The position numbers and the translations under genes were made by a program. A stretch of DNA of 64,000 bases from Nitrospina sp. (GTDB lineage: Bacteria; Nitrospinota; Nitrospinia; Nitrospinales; VA-1): NCBI GenBank assembly GCA_018673915.1, contig JABHBK010000042.1, forward strand, positions 1 through 64,000, read 5' to 3'. Positions 43,828 through 52,810 of this stretch are shown here, in pieces. The notes under the pieces are model-generated. The model was not told the DNA's origin, did not search any database, and saw nothing but the letters and a program-made list of their open reading frames with translations. How positions within the stretch are numbered: the first letter of the stretch is position 1; every line of letters begins with the position of its first letter.

Positions 43828-45255
43828 ATGGTGCAAATGTTTGGCACAGTTATAGATTTATCTCGTAATATTTTGCGTGGGTTGGTGCTCGCAGGTATTG
43901 TTTTATGCTTTTCTGTTCCAGCTTATGCCGATTTGTTTCCTTTGGGGCACACTTCCGATGTGAGTGCATTTTCTGAGGAGCATATTCAGCTTCTTGCTCC
44001 TTCTGATACGGGTTCACGCCCTGCGCTAATATATGAGGGTGGAGATCTTTTTCTCGGTGTCGGTGATCTGTATGAAGGATTTGAGACTCCTTGGGGAGCT
44101 GTCTGGCAACCGCAGCTTTGGGTTTTTGGAACCATGCGGTCAGCTGTTCAGATGTTTGAAAATGCGGGTTCCAATAGTACTGCGTCAGAGTGGGCAAACC
44201 GTTTAGATCTTTATGCGAATGTGCAACTGACGGGGACTGAAAAGTTTATCGTTGGTATTCGACCTCTGGATAGAAATGAACCCTCAAAGTTTTCGCGAGT
44301 AGCGTTTAACGATAATCGAGGTTCTGGGCAGTCTGAGTTCAATTTGAATATTCGGACTATGTTCTTTGAGGGCGACTTGGGAAGTCTTTTTCCGGGGCTG
44401 GATCCTGAAGGGATAAAGCCGATCGATTACGGGTTTTCTGTAGGGCGACAATTATTGCAATTTCAGGAAGGAATCATGCTCAATGATGAGGTGGATTCCA
44501 TAGGGATTGTTCGTAACAATATTCACCTTCCTGGTATTCCGAGTTTAAGGACTTCCGTTGTGTGGGGTTGGAACGATTTGGGAAGAAGCGATGCGGGCCG
44601 GGATAATACGACTAATATGTTTGGGTTGTTCAACTCCGCTGATATGCAGGATCTTTCCTGGAATTTGGATATGGTTTATGTCTCTGACAGTGTTGATGGT
44701 GGGGATAGCTACCATTTAGGGCTTTCATCCATTCAAAGAATCGGGCATTACAACACGGCCTTCAGGGTTAACGCATCTAGCGCTGAAACTGCGAGTGCAA
44801 AAGCTGGCACGGGAGTCCTCTACTCTGCCGAAGTTTCGTTAACGCCCCAAAAATCAGATGATGTCGCATATTTAAACACTTTTGTTGCGGATGGAAACTT
44901 TACCCAGGTTGGACGTGAGCCTGTTGTTGGTGGCCCCCTGGGTGCATTGGGTATTTTGTTTGCCTCTCCGAGCCTCGGAAATTTCGGATCGGAATTGATT
45001 AGCTTTGCGAATGATGTTGCGGGTTTCGCATTGGGATATCAGGCTTTTTGGAACCATCACCGAACCAGTCTCACGTTGGAAACGGCTGGCAGAAAAGATC
45101 TCAGTGGTGACAGATTTGACGATATCGCTTTTGGCTTTGAGTTCCGCCAGAGGCTGGCCCAAAGAATTCAGCTCCAAGTAGACAGCCATTATACCGTTCA
45201 GGAAAAACGTGGTAACGGGTATGGCTTGCGAACAGAAATTCTCTATCAATTTTAA
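43828..45255 (+). CDS. Outer-membrane beta-barrel protein (porin-like)
   Basis: 475 residues; ATG preceded by GGAGGG at 8-9 bases. A signal peptide ends at about FSVPAYA. The mature protein is a series of alternating strands with aromatic girdles (for example WGAVWQPQLWVFG, FIVGIRPLDRN, YGFSVGRQLLQF, LQVDSHYTV) and ends with a terminal Phe (LRTEILYQF), the outer-membrane insertion signal. No family recognised. Located between two multihaem cytochromes, it resembles in arrangement the barrel of porin-cytochrome conduits, but sequence likeness to known ones (MtrB, OmbB) was not seen. Confidence 0.78.
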   Translation: MVQMFGTVIDLSRNILRGLVLAGIVLCFSVPAYADLFPLGHTSDVSAFSEEHIQLLAPSDTGSRPALIYEGGDLFLGVGDLYEGFETPWGAVWQPQLWVFGTMRSAVQMFENAGSNSTASEWANRLDLYANVQLTGTEKFIVGIRPLDRNEPSKFSRVAFNDNRGSGQSEFNLNIRTMFFEGDLGSLFPGLDPEGIKPIDYGFSVGRQLLQFQEGIMLNDEVDSIGIVRNNIHLPGIPSLRTSVVWGWNDLGRSDAGRDNTTNMFGLFNSADMQDLSWNLDMVYVSDSVDGGDSYHLGLSSIQRIGHYNTAFRVNASSAETASAKAGTGVLYSAEVSLTPQKSDDVAYLNTFVADGNFTQVGREPVVGGPLGALGILFASPSLGNFGSELISFANDVAGFALGYQAFWNHHRTSLTLETAGRKDLSGDRFDDIAFGFEFRQRLAQRIQLQVDSHYTVQEKRGNGYGLRTEILYQF

Positions 45256-45342
45256 TTTGAGAACTGCCTAGACTTTTCAGGTCCCCGCTGTAGTGGTTGT
45301 GGGAATATGTATGGCTGTTCTCTTTAAAAAAGTGAGGGTGTT

Positions 45343-46314
45343 ATGAAGAGTGCTTACTCTATATTTAAACCTTTTATTCTGATGGTATTGGTTCTGCTGG
45401 GAGTGTGTTTGGTAGTTCCTTCTATTTCAATGGCGGAACCTTTTGTCAAAGGTGCAAAGCTTTGTGAAGAATGTCACGAAGCGGAAAATAAGATTTGGGA
45501 AAAAACCAAACATTTCACTTCATTTCGTACGGTTCACCGGGAGCCGAAAGAAGCGGGCAAACCTTCTCCTAAGAAAATTTTGGCGGCTGTAGGTGGGCAA
45601 AAAAGAATGAAACGGAATGAGACCTGTTATCTCTGTCATTATACCCTGGAGAAAAAAGACGCTGGGGCCAAACCAGCGGCCAAGTCAGGGACATCCTGCG
45701 AAAGTTGCCATGGAGCTTCCTCCGATTGGCTGGCTATACACGATAACTATGGTGGAAAAGATGTTAAGCGAGAGCAGGAAGCGGCAGATCATAAATCAAA
45801 GCGGGTTGCTGACTCCACTGCCGCAGGGTTGATATGGCCTACCATGAAATATGAGGTGGCTGAAAACTGTATGACCTGTCATGGTCTTGCGCATCCAGGG
45901 CTTAAGGCTGATGATTTGGCTAAAATGCTGGGCGCCGGACACCCAATCAATCCTGGTTTTGAATTGGTCAAATACTCTCAGGGTTCAGTGCGGCACAGGC
46001 ATTATCCCCCGGATATCAAAACGAATGCCGAAATGACTCCTCAGGAACTGGCACAAATTTATTTGGTCGGGCAGGCCGCGGCTTTGGTTTCTGCCACCGA
46101 GGTCATTTCCAAGTCTTCTGAGGCAAAATATAAAGAAGCGCAAAGCAAACGGGTTGAAATTGCCAAATCTGCGCTCGGCGGGGTTTCTGAGGCAGCGGGA
46201 TTATTGGCTGCGCCAACTCGAGAGAATGCTATCAAATTTGTTCAATCTATTGCAGGAAAAGATTTGACCAGTGCTGTAGGAAGTAAGCTTCCGGCTAAAT
46301 CGGATTACAAATAG
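45343..46314 (+). CDS. Tetrahaem c-type cytochrome (c554-like)
   Basis: 323 residues. A signal peptide ends near SISMA. Haem sites CEECH (residues 41-45), CYLCH (95-99), CESCH (119-123) and CMTCH (176-180) give four haems with spacing like cytochrome c554 family proteins. The C-terminal 140 residues are helical and haem-free. Possible distal ligands are His in the segments HFTSFRTVH and SVRHRHYPP. Periplasmic electron carrier, or part of a complex with the neighbouring barrel. Confidence 0.88.
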   Translation: MKSAYSIFKPFILMVLVLLGVCLVVPSISMAEPFVKGAKLCEECHEAENKIWEKTKHFTSFRTVHREPKEAGKPSPKKILAAVGGQKRMKRNETCYLCHYTLEKKDAGAKPAAKSGTSCESCHGASSDWLAIHDNYGGKDVKREQEAADHKSKRVADSTAAGLIWPTMKYEVAENCMTCHGLAHPGLKADDLAKMLGAGHPINPGFELVKYSQGSVRHRHYPPDIKTNAEMTPQELAQIYLVGQAAALVSATEVISKSSEAKYKEAQSKRVEIAKSALGGVSEAAGLLAAPTRENAIKFVQSIAGKDLTSAVGSKLPAKSDYK

Positions 46315-46429
46315 GGAAGTGGCTGGCAACTTGGACTTGGGTTTCTCTGAATCGTTTCTGGCAGGTAGGGGTCCATACTCCAGAACTTAATAAGCATGCC
46401 TCTTTTAGTTGTGCTTTTTGGAGGTGGTG

Positions 46430-48151
46430 GTGGCTATAACGACTCAAGAGCGTCCGCAGAGGTGGGATCAGCCATTCGGTTTGTTTATGACCGATCAGGA
46501 TGTGGATCGCCTGCTGACCTTTCCGGAAATATCTGCGATAGAAGAGAGTAAGTTCCCCGCCCATTGTTCTCTCAAAGGTATTCTAAAAAATGATGCGCGA
46601 GTCATAAAGTATTCCGCCGGAGACATTGTCATCCGAGAGGGCGACTATGGCAATTCCGCTTTTTTGGTTCTGGACGGTTCGCTAAAGGTTGTGTTGTTTC
46701 CTGGTCTTCCCGGTGAAATGCTCGGCCGCCGTACCATCCGCAAGAAAACCCTTTGGCAAGCCTTCAAACAACTTTGGACTCAGCGCAAAACTCCCGAAGT
46801 ACGTGATGTTAAAAGCCAAGGCCAGCATTCGCTAGTCCGGGCCACGGAGGCTTTGGGATCCTCTCAAGTATTTCTTCAGGATGTCCCCGCTATTTTAGAC
46901 AAAAATAAAACCGCTTCTCTCGGAAAGGGGGCGTTGTTTGGTGAACTGGCTGCCTTGGGGCGCACTCCCAGAACTTCTACAATATTTGCAGAAACTGATG
47001 CGGAACTTCTTGAAATACGCTGGCAAGGATTGCGTGAGTTCAGGAAATACGATCAAGGCTGGCGACGGCTTATCGATCAGCGCTATCGCGCAAATGCCCT
47101 CAACGCCCACCTCCGGGCGACTAGCATCTTCTCTCACCTGGATGATAAAGATCTCCAGGAAGTGGCTGATGCAACTCTCTTTGAAACCTATGGCAAGTTT
47201 GATTGGCACCTGACTTATAACAAACTTCAGACGAAGGAAAAAACCCTTGGCATAAAAGATGAGCCCATTATTGCCCAGCAGGGGGATTATTCCGACGGGA
47301 TACTATTAGTGCGTACTGGATTTGCAAGAGTGTCGATAGATCGAGGCAACGGTCAACAGACTCTGACCTATCTGGGGACCGGAGATTTTTATGGAGCGGA
47401 TGAAATTTTCCGAGCTTGGCAGGGGGATTCCAATGTCAGTTTAAGGGTGACCATTACCGCACTCGGTTATGCAGAAATGCTTCGGGTTCCCAGTAAGATT
47501 GTTGAGAAGCATTTGTTTGCTTATTGGTCGTCAGGAAGGGAAGGATTCAGAAAAGGAGCTTTACAATCTTCCGTAGAATCAAGGCGGATGCAGGATTATA
47601 TTGATCGAACACTGACTGATGGTGCCTTGCTGGAGTGGGCAGTTGAAGAGCGTTTTGTAAATGGAACCCAGGCGATGCTGATTAATATGGACCGTTGTGT
47701 GCGTTGCGATGACTGTGTTCGAGCCTGTTCTGCGGCGCATGATGGCAATCCTAGATTTATCAGGCATGGCAAAACTTTTGAAAACTGGATGGTGGCCAAC
47801 GCATGTATGCATTGTGCGGATCCTGTTTGCATGATCGGTTGTCCCACCGGGGCAATCCATCGATCCATGTCCGGAGGTATGGTCATTATCAATGATGATA
47901 CTTGTATTGGTTGCGAAACTTGTGCCAACTCCTGTCCCTATTCCAATATCAGAATGGTTTCCATCCGGGATGATGTGGGAAATTTTATTACTGATCCGCA
48001 AAACCAGAAACCTATCTTAAAAGCAACGAAGTGTGATCTGTGTGCAGATCAGATTAGCGGGCCGGCTTGCGTGTTTGCCTGCCCACATGACGCAATGAGA
48101 AGGGTGGATTTTAGAGAGACAGAGTTAGATGAAAATACAACAGGGTTTTAG
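46430..48151 (+). CDS. Cyclic-nucleotide-binding-domain / 4Fe-4S ferredoxin fusion
   Basis: 573 residues; GTG at 46430 with GGAGG 5 bases upstream (a longer frame starts at a TTG at 46409). No signal peptide, so cytoplasmic. Two cNMP-binding domains are seen: the first with VIKYSAGDIVIREGDYGNSAFLVLDGSLKV and GALFGELAALGRTPRTSTIFA, the second with IIAQQGDYSDGILLVRTGFARVS. A ferredoxin part of the DmsB/NrfC type follows from about residue 420 with four cysteine clusters, CVRCDDCVRAC, CMHCADPVCMIGC, CIGCETCANSC and CDLCADQISGPACVFAC. It would pass electrons while sensing a nucleotide or using the domain as a scaffold. Confidence 0.9.
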   Translation: MAITTQERPQRWDQPFGLFMTDQDVDRLLTFPEISAIEESKFPAHCSLKGILKNDARVIKYSAGDIVIREGDYGNSAFLVLDGSLKVVLFPGLPGEMLGRRTIRKKTLWQAFKQLWTQRKTPEVRDVKSQGQHSLVRATEALGSSQVFLQDVPAILDKNKTASLGKGALFGELAALGRTPRTSTIFAETDAELLEIRWQGLREFRKYDQGWRRLIDQRYRANALNAHLRATSIFSHLDDKDLQEVADATLFETYGKFDWHLTYNKLQTKEKTLGIKDEPIIAQQGDYSDGILLVRTGFARVSIDRGNGQQTLTYLGTGDFYGADEIFRAWQGDSNVSLRVTITALGYAEMLRVPSKIVEKHLFAYWSSGREGFRKGALQSSVESRRMQDYIDRTLTDGALLEWAVEERFVNGTQAMLINMDRCVRCDDCVRACSAAHDGNPRFIRHGKTFENWMVANACMHCADPVCMIGCPTGAIHRSMSGGMVIINDDTCIGCETCANSCPYSNIRMVSIRDDVGNFITDPQNQKPILKATKCDLCADQISGPACVFACPHDAMRRVDFRETELDENTTGF

Positions 48152-48956
48152 CCTAGTCCAAGTTTGGCGCTATGTGGGTTTAGCGTCTCTTCTGCTTTTG
48201 GTGACTTGGCAATGGACCATCCAGATTGATAGTTCTCTTGGCATTTCAGCCCTTGCCAGTGGTTGGGTATTATTTGGAGTGCTAGCTTTTCTCGCTCTTT
48301 TCAGTATTCGCAAGCGCCTGCCGTTCATGCCTCTGGCTCCCTCTGCCATTTGGTTTATGCTTCATACTGTTGGCGGGTTTCTGGCGCTATTTCTGTTTTG
48401 GCTCCATACCGACGCAATGGGATCCAAGGGGTTTTATGGTCAAGTTTTGACGATTCTTTTTTATATAACTTCGATTTCCGGGGTGATTGGTCTCTTTATG
48501 GAAAAAGTTATTCCGCGCCAGCTCACATGCAGTGGAGTAGAAATTATTTATGAGCGGATTCCTGGTGAGATTGCTGCAATAAGGGAAGAGGTTGAGTCCC
48601 TGATTTTGAAATGCACCGAAGAGGTTGGAACCAGTACCCTGGCTGAGCACTACCTTGAGACCTTGAACTGGTATTTTCAAAAGCCTAGATTTTTCCTGAA
48701 TAATGTTTTTGGCGGTCACCTGAGTCAGCATTGGGTGCGTCAGCAATGCATGATTTTGGAACGTTTCTTAAGTGAAAAGGAACGTGAGTTTTTGGACAAG
48801 GTGTATTCGCTTGCGGAAAAAAAAAGAAAGATAGATTTTCATTATGCACTTCAAACATTGCTTAAAACCTGGCTTCTAGTTCATATTCCTATGGCGGCGG
48901 CAGTGACGGCAATGGTGATCTGGCATTTAATCCTTATTATGGTGTTCTTTGTGTGA
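48129..48956 (+). CDS. Cytochrome-b-like membrane protein
   Basis: 275 residues. Four N-terminal helices (about 12-130) and one C-terminal helix (about 245-272), with a soluble region between. Histidines suited to haem b ligation occur in the helices (FMLHTVGGFLALFLFWLHTD) and at the C-terminus (LLVHIPMAAAVTAMVIWHLI). Such arrangements link periplasmic cytochromes to quinone or cytoplasmic Fe-S partners. The start overlaps the previous gene by 23 bases and its end overlaps the decahaem gene by 4 bases, so the three are translated together. Confidence 0.75.
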   Translation: MKIQQGFSLVQVWRYVGLASLLLLVTWQWTIQIDSSLGISALASGWVLFGVLAFLALFSIRKRLPFMPLAPSAIWFMLHTVGGFLALFLFWLHTDAMGSKGFYGQVLTILFYITSISGVIGLFMEKVIPRQLTCSGVEIIYERIPGEIAAIREEVESLILKCTEEVGTSTLAEHYLETLNWYFQKPRFFLNNVFGGHLSQHWVRQQCMILERFLSEKEREFLDKVYSLAEKKRKIDFHYALQTLLKTWLLVHIPMAAAVTAMVIWHLILIMVFFV

Positions 48957-50848
48957 TGGATGAAAATAAGTTTGGTCATGACCAGAGCCAATATGAAAGG
49001 CCCAATTTACCCTATCGTTGTGGGCGGGCTTCTTTGTGGCAAACTCCCTGTAATAATGGCCCAGAAACGAATGGGACCTGTGGAGGAATTCAGGAATGTA
49101 CCCCATTCCTGAAAAATGATCGCTGGGAGTGCAGGAGGGATAAGAGATTTGGCGGCCCCTGTGAAGAAGGCCCTGGATCGCGCGGTGAGTGTTCCATTCA
49201 AAGACCCCCATGCGCCCCTCGAAGTACTTTGCGGACTATCCGGGGAAGGCTGGTGGTTCTTGCTGTTGGTGTAGTTCTGGCCTTGATCGGCTCTTCATTA
49301 GCGCTAGATCCGAGTGTTGGAAGCATGATTAGTATTTCCAACGCGGGGCCTTTGTCTAAATCCCATGCAAAATTTACTGAAAAGGTGGGTTGTTCATCGT
49401 GTCATGCGGCTCATGGCACAGGGCCGATAGGATGGATAAAAGCAGTGTTCAACGACTCTGATCTGTCCTCTCAATGTGTGAACTGCCATAGTTTTGGAGG
49501 CCCCAGTTTTAAGGCGCATAATGCTAACATGTCTCCCGAGAGAAAGGTTGCTGATACACAATGTGTCATGTGTCATTTGGAGCATAGCGGTTCAACTGTG
49601 AGCACGAAATCCCTAACACCAGAACAGTGTAATTCTTGCCATAAAAAGGATTTTGAAAGTTTTGAGCATGGGCATCCTGAGTTTTCTGGAAAGTATCCTT
49701 ATTTCAACCGGAACTCCATCAAATTTGATCATAGTTCCCATTTGAATAAGCATTTTGAGAACCCAAAATTTTCTGATAAATCTCCCAAATCTTGCATAGG
49801 TTGCCATACTATAACGTTGTCGGATCGAGAAGTCCGGCCTAATATTTATGAAGTAATTTGCGCCTCTTGCCATGACTCACAGATTAAGAAAAAAGAACTT
49901 ATTCTCCTTAGGCTCCCGGAGCTGATGCAAAACCTGATTGACCAAAAGTCATTGGTGCAGGCGTGCAACTTTCCGAATGCACATGCCAAAATGGAAGAGG
50001 AATTTCTTAGCATCTCCACCGAACAACCGGCCTTAGTGAGTGCCTTTCTTTTGAATATTCCCGATGATGATCCAGAAGCCTATGAACAGCCCCTTCAGGA
50101 TCTAATTCTTGCCATGGCTGAAGAAAGTAGTGTTCCTTTCACAGAGCTCATTGATAGCCAGACTGAAACTTCAATGTCGAAAAGGCTGTTGGCGGGTTTA
50201 AATCCTGAGGTGCTTAAGCGGGCTGCTTGTTCATGGGGCCTGAATCAGGAATATGAGTCTCCTTCAGAAGCAAAGTTTGGAGGCTGGTACGCCGATATGT
50301 TGGAAGTTCGTTACAAGACGGCGGGACACGGCGACCCCGTAGCTAAAAGTTGGGTGGAGTTTGCTTTGGCAGTCTCAAAACAACAAGACGATGAGGACAA
50401 GGCCTCAAGAGCTGTTGCCATGCGGGATCAAATTCTTTCTGTTAAAGATGGAGTGGGGGGATGCGTCAAATGCCATGCGATTACTGAGGTTAAAGAATCA
50501 AGTGGAGGTACCCGTCTGGTGGTGGATTGGGGTTATAAAAATGAAGATGGTCGTCCATATGTAACTTATAAGCATGATGATCATATAGAAATACTGGGGG
50601 CAAAAAATTCTTGTTCGACTTGCCATATCGTAAATAAGGAAGTGGATTATATGGCTTCTTATAAGGAATTCGATGCAGGTAAATGGGTCAGTAATTTTGA
50701 TCCTATCAGGAAGAAGACATGTATGCAGTGCCATTCAGAGACTCAAATTAATCTGGAATGCCAGAATTGCCATAAGTATCATTTTAAACCGAGTTTTAAA
50801 AAAGATATGCTAACCGTGAAGGCCGAACATCCTTCATCAACGCTTTAG
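48953..50848 (+). CDS. Decahaem membrane cytochrome with Cys-rich N-terminal domain
   Basis: 631 residues. Residues 1-90 are a Cys-rich head with Cys at 23, 33, 43, 49 and again at 60, 70, 80, 87: two repeats of C-x9-C-x9-C-x5/6-C. One membrane helix follows (about 99-118), with RTIRGR on its N-side, so the head faces the cytoplasm and the rest the periplasm. The periplasmic part has ten CxxCH sites: CSSCH, CVNCH, CVMCH, CNSCH, CIGCH, CASCH, then after a 200-residue haem-free segment CVKCH, CSTCH, CMQCH and CQNCH. A likely electron bridge between membrane and periplasmic partners. The head might hold Fe-S or zinc. Confidence 0.9.
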   Translation: MMDENKFGHDQSQYERPNLPYRCGRASLWQTPCNNGPETNGTCGGIQECTPFLKNDRWECRRDKRFGGPCEEGPGSRGECSIQRPPCAPRSTLRTIRGRLVVLAVGVVLALIGSSLALDPSVGSMISISNAGPLSKSHAKFTEKVGCSSCHAAHGTGPIGWIKAVFNDSDLSSQCVNCHSFGGPSFKAHNANMSPERKVADTQCVMCHLEHSGSTVSTKSLTPEQCNSCHKKDFESFEHGHPEFSGKYPYFNRNSIKFDHSSHLNKHFENPKFSDKSPKSCIGCHTITLSDREVRPNIYEVICASCHDSQIKKKELILLRLPELMQNLIDQKSLVQACNFPNAHAKMEEEFLSISTEQPALVSAFLLNIPDDDPEAYEQPLQDLILAMAEESSVPFTELIDSQTETSMSKRLLAGLNPEVLKRAACSWGLNQEYESPSEAKFGGWYADMLEVRYKTAGHGDPVAKSWVEFALAVSKQQDDEDKASRAVAMRDQILSVKDGVGGCVKCHAITEVKESSGGTRLVVDWGYKNEDGRPYVTYKHDDHIEILGAKNSCSTCHIVNKEVDYMASYKEFDAGKWVSNFDPIRKKTCMQCHSETQINLECQNCHKYHFKPSFKKDMLTVKAEHPSSTL

Positions 50849-50887
50849 AAAGCCAATGACGGAAGGCTATATCTTTAAGGAGGGGTT

Positions 50888-52153
50888 TTGCTGAACATTA
50901 TTTTCAGTTTTGTCGCGTTGGTATTTTTATTGGGTCTGGTGGCTTATGTATTGGTGCTTATGGCTAATAACTCGCGGATTCTTTCTATTAGTCAGGAGAA
51001 AGCTAAGCTCGAAGCGGAGTTGTTTCAAGTAAAGATAAAAAGCATAATGGATAGGCGGGAACTAGAAGCTAAACAGGTGAAACTGGCCTGGAATGGTTTT
51101 CGAAAATTTCAGGTTGTTTCCAAAGTCCAGGAAACGAAAGATATCACGTCGTTTTATCTTGCCCCGCATGATGGTAAGGAGTTGCCAGGATTTTTACCGG
51201 GTCAATTCTTGACTTTTCAGATTACTTTACCCGGTCAGTCTCAGCCGGTCATTCGTTGTTATTCCCTGTCAGACAGCCCCTATCATCCAGATCGCTACCG
51301 GGTGTCGATCAAGAGGGTGCCAGCACCGAGAGACAATCCTTCTGCACCCCCAGGGCTGATATCTAACTACTTTCATGATTCTTTGCACGAAAACGATATT
51401 GTGGATGTTAAAGCCCCTAGTGGACACTTTTATTTGCCAATGACTAAGAAAACCCCAGTGGTTCTTCTAGCAGGAGGAGTGGGTATAACTCCCGTACTTA
51501 GCATGTTAAATGCTATCACGGAAATGGGGTCGCAACGTGAGGTCTGGTTTTTCCTGGGTGTTAGAAATAAGACAGAGCATGTGATGAAGGAGCACCTGGA
51601 AATGGTGGCAAGAGAAAATGAAAATGTTCACCTGAAGGTTTTTTATAGCGCCCCCTCAGAAACGGATGTGTTGAATGGCGATTACCATGTCAAAGGCCGT
51701 GTCAATGTTGAAAACTTTAAACCCATCCTTCCTTCCAGTAATTTTGATTTTTATATCTGCGCTCCCCCTCCTATGGTTAAAGATTTAAGGACGGATTTGG
51801 CTGGCTGGGGGGTTCCTAAAAAGAATATTCATTTTGAGGCTTTTGGTCCGGCTACTGTTAAAAAATGTAAGGCCGATACGGGCACGGAAAGTAATGTTAA
51901 GCTTAGTATACAGTTTGAGAAATCGGGAAAAACTCTAGAGTGGGATACTAAATCCGCATCCTTGCTGGATTTTGCGGAGTCAAATGGAATCCCTATCGAT
52001 TCAGGTTGTCGTGCCGGCAATTGCGGTACCTGCCTCACCGCAATTAAGAGCGGCAAGGTAGATTTAGTGGGGGAGCCTGGTTCAGAACCAGAAGCGGGAT
52101 CTTGTCTGGCTTGCATCAGTATCCCTAAAGAAAATATCACTCTGGATGCTTGA
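50888..52153 (+). CDS. Membrane-anchored FAD/NAD(P) reductase with 2Fe-2S domain
   Basis: 421 residues; TTG start with AAGGAG 5 bases upstream. An N-terminal helix (about 3-26, IIFSFVALVFLLGLVAYVLVLM) anchors it. A ferredoxin-reductase module follows: RCYSLSDSPYHPDRYRVSIK (FAD), VVLLAGGVGITPVLSMLNA (NAD(P)) and FYICAPPPMVKDLRTDL. The C-terminal plant-type 2Fe-2S ferredoxin is SGCRAGNCGTCLTAI with a fourth Cys in GSCLACIS. It probably oxidises NAD(P)H in the cytoplasm (or reduces it in reverse) and exchanges electrons with the cytochrome part of the cluster. Last gene of the unit. Confidence 0.9.
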   Translation: MLNIIFSFVALVFLLGLVAYVLVLMANNSRILSISQEKAKLEAELFQVKIKSIMDRRELEAKQVKLAWNGFRKFQVVSKVQETKDITSFYLAPHDGKELPGFLPGQFLTFQITLPGQSQPVIRCYSLSDSPYHPDRYRVSIKRVPAPRDNPSAPPGLISNYFHDSLHENDIVDVKAPSGHFYLPMTKKTPVVLLAGGVGITPVLSMLNAITEMGSQREVWFFLGVRNKTEHVMKEHLEMVARENENVHLKVFYSAPSETDVLNGDYHVKGRVNVENFKPILPSSNFDFYICAPPPMVKDLRTDLAGWGVPKKNIHFEAFGPATVKKCKADTGTESNVKLSIQFEKSGKTLEWDTKSASLLDFAESNGIPIDSGCRAGNCGTCLTAIKSGKVDLVGEPGSEPEAGSCLACISIPKENITLDA

Positions 52154-52193
52154 TTTTAATAGAACGATTTGCGTGTGGTGAAATGTTTTCTGT

Positions 52194-52472
52194 TTAAACT
52201 CCGCGCTTTCTTCTGAAGGAGCCCTTTATCATACGATAAGCCCAGCGCCCTCCCTTTGGAGCCATGGCTAGTCCAATCCGGTTGCCACAGTCCACGCAGG
52301 CCAATGTTGGAAGATCTGACTTGGTGGAAACGGATTTTAACCGCGAAAGAGAATCGGGTTCGGTAACTTTATCTAGGTAAAGCCTTATCAACTGACCGGC
52401 TCCTTTTTTCTGATACCGAATCATGAAGGCTCCGCACTTACCGCATAGAATATCTATAGTTTGGCTTGCCAT
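52194..52472 (-). CDS. Small zinc-ribbon-like protein
   Basis: 92 residues with a good GGAAGG ribosome-binding site 5 bases upstream. Two knuckles CGKCG (about 10-14) and CVDCG (about 59-63) form a likely zinc ribbon; the C-terminus is basic (GSFRRKRGV). Possibly nucleic-acid binding. No family recognised. Converges with the reductase gene. Confidence 0.65.
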   Translation of the reverse strand: MASQTIDILCGKCGAFMIRYQKKGAGQLIRLYLDKVTEPDSLSRLKSVSTKSDLPTLACVDCGNRIGLAMAPKGGRWAYRMIKGSFRRKRGV

Positions 52473-52564
52473 GAATCCTTCCGATCAAATTTCTTAACAT
52501 ACACGAAATAGGTTGGGAAAATAGGGAGGTTATTAAAGCGCTTATTCTTGAGTCAAAGGGTGCC

Positions 52565-52804
52565 ATGAAAGAGATTTACGAGAAGGGCTTGGTGGAATAT
52601 AAAAAAGCGGTGAAAAAGAATCCGCAGGATGCCAACGCCTATTTTAATATGAGTAAGGCCTATGACGGTCTGAATAACGGCCACAAGGCGATTCTGTCGG
52701 CGCGCAAAGCTCAACAAATTTGGGAATTGAAAAAGGACTCTGAAAATAGTGCCAAGGCCCGAAAGCGTTTACGCGAGCTTAATAAAAATTACCCCCATGC
52801 TTAG
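52565..52804 (+). CDS. Small TPR-like helical protein
   Basis: 79 residues containing one tetratricopeptide repeat-like pair: YKKAVKKNPQDANAYFNMSKAYDG and AILSARKAQQIWELKK. No signal peptide. Ribosome-binding site weak. Ends 6 bases before the convergent arsM. Function unknown. Confidence 0.6.
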   Translation: MKEIYEKGLVEYKKAVKKNPQDANAYFNMSKAYDGLNNGHKAILSARKAQQIWELKKDSENSAKARKRLRELNKNYPHA

Positions 52805-52810
52805 TTGGGG

